Origin: a virus
Strand: one strand, 5' to 3'
Virus record (IMG/VR): IMGVR_UViG_3300046002_003093
Location: 1 to 36,518 of that record
DNA length: 36,518 nucleotides
Within the stretch, counting starts at the first letter, position 1. Each line of letters opens with the position of its first letter. Positions 32,129 to 36,518 of this stretch are shown one piece after another. The notes under the pieces are model-generated. The model worked only from the letters and a program-made list of their open reading frames with translations. It was not told the DNA's origin and made no database searches. The translations under genes were made by a program, and so were the position numbers.

Positions 32129-32401
32129 ATGATCGGGCGTAAAAAGACAGAACTAGAAGAAATATTCGATAATTTGAAAGAATTAGTTATATACAAAGAT
32201 GATAAATATAATGGGGCAGCGGATTCTCCCTTAAATATTTTTACAGGAAAGCATAAATACGGATATAGGATTGATGATAAATTGAAAAGAATTCAAACAT
32301 CTCCCGAACTAAGAAAAAATGATATAGTTGACTTAATAGGCTACATAGCATTAATATTAAGAGATAAAGAATGGACTAATTTTGACGATTTAAAAGATTA
32401 G
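32129..32401 (+). CDS. Small helical protein, possible nucleotide-metabolism (DUF1599/Nmad1-like)
   Basis: A 90-residue protein beginning MIGRKKTELEEIFDNLKELV. I choose ATG 32129 over ATG 32096 because the 11 extra codons lie in promoter-like sequence and the ATG is preceded by AAAAAAAACAAA. The core KDDKYNGAADSPLNIFTG, then YRIDDKLKRIQTSPE and KNDIVDLIGYIALILRDKEW, is like small phage proteins of the DUF1599 / nucleotide-modification-associated type (D-x-Y-G ... D-K-x-x-R-(I/L) ... D-(L/I)-x-GY-x-x-L). The exact role is not known. The setting between nrdA and polA agrees with a nucleotide-related role. Confidence 0.6.
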   Translation: MIGRKKTELEEIFDNLKELVIYKDDKYNGAADSPLNIFTGKHKYGYRIDDKLKRIQTSPELRKNDIVDLIGYIALILRDKEWTNFDDLKD

Positions 32402-32410
32402 TAAGATTAT

Positions 32411-32854
32411 ATGAATAAATGTAGCAAGTGTAACATAACAAAAGAAGATGAGGATTTTCATCTTAAAGGAAGTGGAAAGAGGAGATGTGTTTGTAAGAAA
32501 TGTTACAATGGTAACTGGAAGTATAGAGTACTAAATAGCGTAATAGGTAGAGAGTCCAGGAAAAAAGCAGAAACCGAAAGCGACGAAAGTAAAGAGAAGA
32601 GGTTTAGAGATAGGGAAATAAACGGTAATTTCCTAGAGAATTTGAAAGAAAAGCAAAACGGAATGTGTTATTGGCTAAATATACCAATAGACTTTACAAT
32701 GGAAGACAGGCTACGGAAGCCTAGTTTAGATAGGTTAGACAATAGTATTGGTTATCGTGTAGATAATGTTGTTTTAACTACAGTTTTTGCTAACACCGGA
32801 AGAAGAGACGCTACAGTAGAAGAAATGTTAAAATTTATTGCAGATTACTTATAG
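32411..32854 (+). CDS. HNH/His-Me-type endonuclease with N-terminal zinc site
   Basis: A 147-residue protein. The N-terminus has C4-x2-C7 and C26, C28, C31, a likely zinc ribbon. The C-terminal nuclease-like part is MCYWLNIPIDF (85-95), then KPSLDRLDNSIGYRVDNVVL (103-122) and FANTGRRDATVEEML (126-140). This matches the common phage HNH pattern C-x-W-(S/T)-G-x-P ... S-x-DR-(I/L)DN-x-x-GY-x-x-(D/G)NV-x ... N-x-(G)-R. The usual catalytic His is not obvious. Genes of this kind are often free-standing homing endonucleases placed next to nrd and polymerase genes, as here. Function is inferred from family and location. Confidence 0.72.
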   Translation: MNKCSKCNITKEDEDFHLKGSGKRRCVCKKCYNGNWKYRVLNSVIGRESRKKAETESDESKEKRFRDREINGNFLENLKEKQNGMCYWLNIPIDFTMEDRLRKPSLDRLDNSIGYRVDNVVLTTVFANTGRRDATVEEMLKFIADYL

Positions 32855-32881
32855 TACATTTAGTTTTTATAAAAAAAGGTT

Positions 32882-35239
32882 ATGGCAATTATAAAAAATT
32901 ATATCACATGTAAAAACTTAGATGAAGTAAAGGATTTAGCTGAAAAGATAAATAACCATACTATCATAAGTTTTGACGTGGAGTCCACAGGTCTTAACGT
33001 GAGAAAAGACCTTATCGTAGGTATGTCATTTGGTTTTGAGCCCGGACTATCCTATTATCTACCTACCTACGAGTGGTCGGTAGAAAAGCAAGAATTACTT
33101 GCTTTATCTATAGATTCTTATAGTAATGTTAAATTAGCTAAAGGTCTTGTTAATAAATTAGTAGGGAAGAAGCTAATAATGCACAATGCTTCTTACGATA
33201 CTTCTATTGTGCTAAGTAACTATGGAATTGACCTACTCCCATCTTTACACGCTGATACTATCTTGTTAGTACATACAACTAGAGAGGAGGGATCTGTAGG
33301 TTACGGTAGGCCTTTCGCTCTTAAGTCCATCGGAAAACTTGTTCAAAAATACATAGATTTAGATGTAGATAAAGAAGCGAACGAGGAACAAATCTTGATG
33401 AAAGAGTCTGTAAAAAATAATGGGGGTCTTATAACTCAGGATAATTTTGAAATATATAAAGCTGACCTAAGTATTCTATCTAAGTATGCTTGTGCAGATA
33501 CAGATTTAACACTACGAATTTTCTTACTTTTTTCTAAAGTACTAGAAAAAGAAGGATTAGAAGATTTTTTTTATAATATAGAAGTAATGCCTCTATATAA
33601 GGAAGTGACTGTTCCTATGGAAAGAGAAGGAATTCTAATGGACTTTGATAAAATTAAAGGTGCACAGGAGGATATTATTGAAGATATAAAAGCCATAAAA
33701 GAAGAAGTATACACTTCATTAAGGGAATCCAATGAGTTTAAAAGCTGGGTTTACTTTACCGCTAACAGTAAATATCCTTCTTTCAAGAAAGAGGGAGACA
33801 CATGGATTCCGTGCAGAGGCGCAATCCTCCCGGAACTTGTTAAATTAGCAGGTATTTCGGATCATTTTTTAAATAATAAAAACGAAATAAAAATACTAAA
33901 AAATAAAGTTTTAACTTTGCCTGAAAGCGAAGTAAAAAAATACCTTCTAGGAGAATCATTTTCTCCGTCATCTATTTCAGATAGTCTTAAAAAACTCTTA
34001 GCTTTTTCCTCTGTTAATCTATGGAAAAAAGCTAACGATAATGAACTCATAAATATTAACTCAAAACAACAGCTAGCATCTTTTGTATTTAATTTTTTGA
34101 ATGAAAAACCAATAACATACACAGATAAAGGAGCAGCGCAGTTTAATGAGTCTTTTGTAGAAACAATAAGTGATAAATATGACTGGAGCAGAAAATTAAC
34201 TGTGTACAATAAGCTGAATAAACTAAAATCTGCCTACATGGATAGATTTTTAGAAAGTTGTGAAGATGGAAGATACTATTTTTACTATCAACAGCATGGG
34301 ACTGTGTCCGGAAGATACAGTAGTGACGCACAACAACTTCCTAGACCTTTTGAATCAGATCAAGGTGTAGATCCTAGAGTTTACAAGTACACTAACATGA
34401 TTAGAACCTTTTTCATTTGTGATGAGGGAACTACTTTTATAGATTGCGATTACGTTAGTTTAGAGCCTCACATATTTGCTCACATAAGTGGAGACGAAGG
34501 ACTTAGGGATATATTTAGAAAAAATTGGGATTTCTATTCTCGAATTGCGATAGATACAGAAAAGCTACCTCAGTATTCAGCAGATCCGGAGGATAGTAAT
34601 TTCCTAAAGAAAGCCAATAAGACTTTGAGAAACAAAGCAAAAAGTTATTCCCTAGGTATTCCTTATGGAATGTCCGCTTTCGCTTTAGGCAAGACTATAG
34701 AAGTTTCCACAAAAGAAGCTAAAGTATTAATAGACGGGTACTTAAACGCATATCCTGAACTTAAAAAATGGATGGTAGAAAGTGAGGAGTTTGTAAAAAA
34801 TAACGGGTATATTAAATGTCAATCCGGAAGAATAAGACATTTACCAAAAGTAAAAGAATATTACACAAAATTCAAAGATAAGCTACTTGATTATGATTTT
34901 AGAGAAAGCCTAAAAAGAGATTTCAGTGAAAAAGAAATTTTAGACATGTATAGAGATTATAAAAATGGATTAAATAATGCTAAGAACATCCAAATACAGT
35001 CTATGGCAGCTCATATAGTAAATAAATCCGCTCTATTAGTTAACAGAGAATTTATAAAACGCGGAATCAAAGGACTAGTCGTAGCTCAAATCCATGACCA
35101 GTTAATATTCAAGGTAGAAAATTCTAGGAAAGAGGAAGCATTAAGTATAGTTCAGGATATAATGGAAAACTCCACAAAATTGAGCATAGACTTAAAAGCT
35201 CCGCCGGAATTATCTAAAAATTGGCAAGAAGGACATTAA
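32882..35239 (+). CDS. polA: Family A DNA polymerase with 3'-5' proofreading domain
   Basis: A 785-residue polymerase, most likely the phage replicase. Residues 1-230 form the DEDD exonuclease: ISFDVESTGL (D32, E34), MHNASYDTSIVL, and YACADTDLTL. The polymerase part has TVSGRYSSDAQQLPRP near 475-490, motif A FIDCDYVSLEPHIFAH (D523), motif B RNKAKSYSLGIPYGMS (583-598) and motif C AQIHDQLIF (H738-D739-Q740). Two details are unusual: Leu591 at the E. coli Phe762 position, and Gln instead of Glu after the motif C Asp. There is no 5'-nuclease domain; the separate rnh gene at 26899 covers it. A long linker (about residues 270-440) without clear motifs lies between the exonuclease and the TGR-type block. 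Confidence 0.94.
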   Translation: MAIIKNYITCKNLDEVKDLAEKINNHTIISFDVESTGLNVRKDLIVGMSFGFEPGLSYYLPTYEWSVEKQELLALSIDSYSNVKLAKGLVNKLVGKKLIMHNASYDTSIVLSNYGIDLLPSLHADTILLVHTTREEGSVGYGRPFALKSIGKLVQKYIDLDVDKEANEEQILMKESVKNNGGLITQDNFEIYKADLSILSKYACADTDLTLRIFLLFSKVLEKEGLEDFFYNIEVMPLYKEVTVPMEREGILMDFDKIKGAQEDIIEDIKAIKEEVYTSLRESNEFKSWVYFTANSKYPSFKKEGDTWIPCRGAILPELVKLAGISDHFLNNKNEIKILKNKVLTLPESEVKKYLLGESFSPSSISDSLKKLLAFSSVNLWKKANDNELININSKQQLASFVFNFLNEKPITYTDKGAAQFNESFVETISDKYDWSRKLTVYNKLNKLKSAYMDRFLESCEDGRYYFYYQQHGTVSGRYSSDAQQLPRPFESDQGVDPRVYKYTNMIRTFFICDEGTTFIDCDYVSLEPHIFAHISGDEGLRDIFRKNWDFYSRIAIDTEKLPQYSADPEDSNFLKKANKTLRNKAKSYSLGIPYGMSAFALGKTIEVSTKEAKVLIDGYLNAYPELKKWMVESEEFVKNNGYIKCQSGRIRHLPKVKEYYTKFKDKLLDYDFRESLKRDFSEKEILDMYRDYKNGLNNAKNIQIQSMAAHIVNKSALLVNREFIKRGIKGLVVAQIHDQLIFKVENSRKEEALSIVQDIMENSTKLSIDLKAPPELSKNWQEGH

Positions 35240-35241
35240 TT

Positions 35242-35262
35242 AATAATTATGAACTAATTATT
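35242..35262 (+). other. AT-only hairpin after polA
   Basis: AATAATTA (35242-35249), loop TGAAC, TAATTATT (35255-35262), a perfect 8-bp stem with no G or C, three bases after the polA stop. A short T run (35277-35281) follows. It is too weak for a confident terminator call. Confidence 0.3.
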
Positions 35263-35314
35263 GTAGAACTTAGAACTTTTTATTTACTTTAACGTTTTAT
35301 TAAAAACTAAAAGA

Positions 35315-35536
35315 ATGAATTTACCACCAATGGAACCTGCAAAATTACAGATAACTCCGGAACAAATGGATTCTATCTGCTGTGACGCTTGCGGACATGA
35401 ATATTTTAAGCAAGTTTTAATCCTTAAAAGGATTAGTAAGTTGTATACAGGGACTACAAAAGACAAAGTTGTCACTATGCCGGCTTTTGTATGCGACGCT
35501 TGCGGAGAGCCTATAGATATGGAAAAATTGTCATAA
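35315..35536 (+). CDS. Small zinc-ribbon protein
   Basis: A 73-residue protein with two CDAC knuckles: ICCDACGHEYF (C23, C26) and FVCDACGEPID (C60, C63), spaced by about 33 residues. This is a classic zinc ribbon. Between them, KQVLILKRISKLYTGTTKDK is a strand-rich, Lys-rich insert that could contact nucleic acid. It may be a transcription or replication accessory protein; no specific family is recognised. Leader ATTAAAAACTAAAAGA. It lies 10 bases before the Cas4-like nuclease gene and is probably co-transcribed with it. Confidence 0.75.
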   Translation: MNLPPMEPAKLQITPEQMDSICCDACGHEYFKQVLILKRISKLYTGTTKDKVVTMPAFVCDACGEPIDMEKLS

Positions 35537-35546
35537 GTAAAAATAA

Positions 35547-36500
35547 ATGGTTTTGGAAGATTTAAAATTAAAGTTGAACGAGGCTGTAGTTTTCGCTAAT
35601 GAAGTAAAACAAAAACCTCACAGGCATGTTTCGTTCTCCCAGTTCTCTATGTACAGTCAATGTGCTAAAAAATGGTTTTTGAGCTATGCCTTAAAACTAG
35701 GAACGAGACCTCCTTCTATACACATGACTTTCGGTACAGCTTTTCATGAAGTACTGCAAGAGTATATAACTTTGTACCATGATAAAAGCAATAAAGAAAA
35801 TGAAAAGGTTAATTTTGATATAGAGTTAATAAATAAAATAAAAGAGATATATAAGAGAGATTTTAATAATTATGGGAAACATTTTTCCACGAGTTCAGAA
35901 TTATCTGAATTTTGCGAACAAGGTGTAAAAATCCTAAATCATATAAGAAGTAATTATAATTCATATTATGATAGACAAAATTGGACGCTCTTGGGCGTTG
36001 AGGTTCCTCTGATGGTAAAAATACTAAATTCAGAGGAGCCTCTCTATTTTATTCTTTTCATAGATTTATTATTCTATGATAAATCAAATAACACTCTGAT
36101 AATAGATGATATAAAAACTTCAGGAAAAGGATGGAGTTCCTATTCCAAGAAAGATAAGATAAAAACTTCTCAGGTGTTACTATATAAGGCTTTTCTATCT
36201 AAAAGTCTAGGCCTAGATTATCAAAATATAGATACGAGATTTACTATAGTGAGAAGAATAACAGATGCTTATGAATTTCCTCTTAGCAGAGTACAATTAT
36301 TTAAGCCTGCTCAATCAAAAAAATCTACTGATTTAGCTTTAGATAATTTTAAAAATTTCGTAAAAACGGTATTTGATAAAGAAGGTAATTACAGGAATGA
36401 TATTGAATACCCAGCCGTCAAGGGAAATAATTGTTTTAATTGCAATTATTGTGAATTTAATGATAGACATGACATTTGCCCTGTAGAGAATAGATTATAA
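35547..36500 (+). CDS. PD-(D/E)XK nuclease, Cas4/RecB-like with probable Fe-S cluster
   Basis: A 317-residue nuclease. The opening HVSFSQFSMYSQCAKKWFLS (C39), then FGTAFHEVLQEY (H67), D173 in FILFIDLLFYD, D188-x-K190 in LIIDDIKTSGKGWSSY, and TSQVLLYKAFL form the RecB-family order H, D, (D/E)xK, QxxxY. C296, C299, C302 and C311 near the end, with C39, recall the Cys layout of Cas4 and AddB iron-sulfur nucleases. It is probably a DNA end-processing exonuclease in recombination or replication; a role in packaging or host DNA degradation is possible. Start is ATG 35547 with leader AAGTAAAAATAA. The window ends 18 bases after its stop codon. Confidence 0.88.
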   Translation: MVLEDLKLKLNEAVVFANEVKQKPHRHVSFSQFSMYSQCAKKWFLSYALKLGTRPPSIHMTFGTAFHEVLQEYITLYHDKSNKENEKVNFDIELINKIKEIYKRDFNNYGKHFSTSSELSEFCEQGVKILNHIRSNYNSYYDRQNWTLLGVEVPLMVKILNSEEPLYFILFIDLLFYDKSNNTLIIDDIKTSGKGWSSYSKKDKIKTSQVLLYKAFLSKSLGLDYQNIDTRFTIVRRITDAYEFPLSRVQLFKPAQSKKSTDLALDNFKNFVKTVFDKEGNYRNDIEYPAVKGNNCFNCNYCEFNDRHDICPVENRL

Positions 36501-36518
36501 AATCATAAATTATATATC

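Overview
The window is a continuous stretch of the genome of a tailed phage with a contractile tail, of the broad T4-like (Myoviridae-type) kind. All genes lie on the + strand, are tightly packed, and often overlap by 1 to 17 bases. The DNA is clearly AT-rich. Starts are preceded by A-rich leaders such as AAAATAAATC-ATG or ATATAAAAC-ATG rather than Shine-Dalgarno sequences, which fits a Bacteroidota host. Two proteins between the tail terminator and the sheath (79 and 129 aa) also look like families seen in phages and prophages of that phylum. The host assignment is an inference. The mix of T4-type virion, SSB, recombinase and helicase genes with a family A rather than family B DNA polymerase is reminiscent of distant T4 relatives such as Rhodothermus phage RM378 (from memory, not searched).

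Layout. Positions 2-2392: the 3' part of the major capsid protein gene (gp23-like), a strong terminator, two small genes and a PhoH-family ATPase. Positions 2396-4768: an unusual three-domain enzyme with a GT-B-like glycosyltransferase, a GT25 glycosyltransferase and a 2-oxoglutarate/Fe(II) lysyl-hydroxylase-like domain. Positions 4816-8526: neck and tail-completion proteins (gp13-, gp14- and gp15-like), the last fused to ~20-residue repeats and a lectin-like domain. Positions 8513-9154: two small accessory genes that, with the lectin segment, look like an inserted mosaic module. Positions 9294-13335: tail sheath and three tail-tube paralogues. Positions 13374-23109: baseplate hub, small chaperone-like proteins, a long tape measure protein, gp53-like wedge and hub proteins. 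Positions 23096-36500: DNA metabolism, comprising a short divergent family A polymerase-like protein, gp32-like SSB, UvsX/RecA, RNase H/5'-nuclease, DnaB/gp41 helicase, NrdB, NrdA, a small helical protein, an HNH-type nuclease, full-length PolA with proofreading domain, a zinc ribbon protein, and a Cas4/RecB-like nuclease with a probable Fe-S cluster.

The structural genes build head-tail connector, sheath, tube and baseplate. The replication block supplies deoxynucleotides (NrdAB), unwinding, synthesis, primer removal and recombination. Points most deserving follow-up are the glycosyltransferase/lysyl-hydroxylase fusion, the second PolA-like protein, the lectin-bearing tail terminator, a recurring TATTTATTRTAAA element 5-6 bases before several ATG codons, a possible +1 frameshift at a T7 run before the tape measure gene, and an AT-hook-like segment in the tape measure protein. 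I see no tRNA, CRISPR array, insertion sequence, integrase or reverse-strand gene, and no gene-free stretch over 300 bases.
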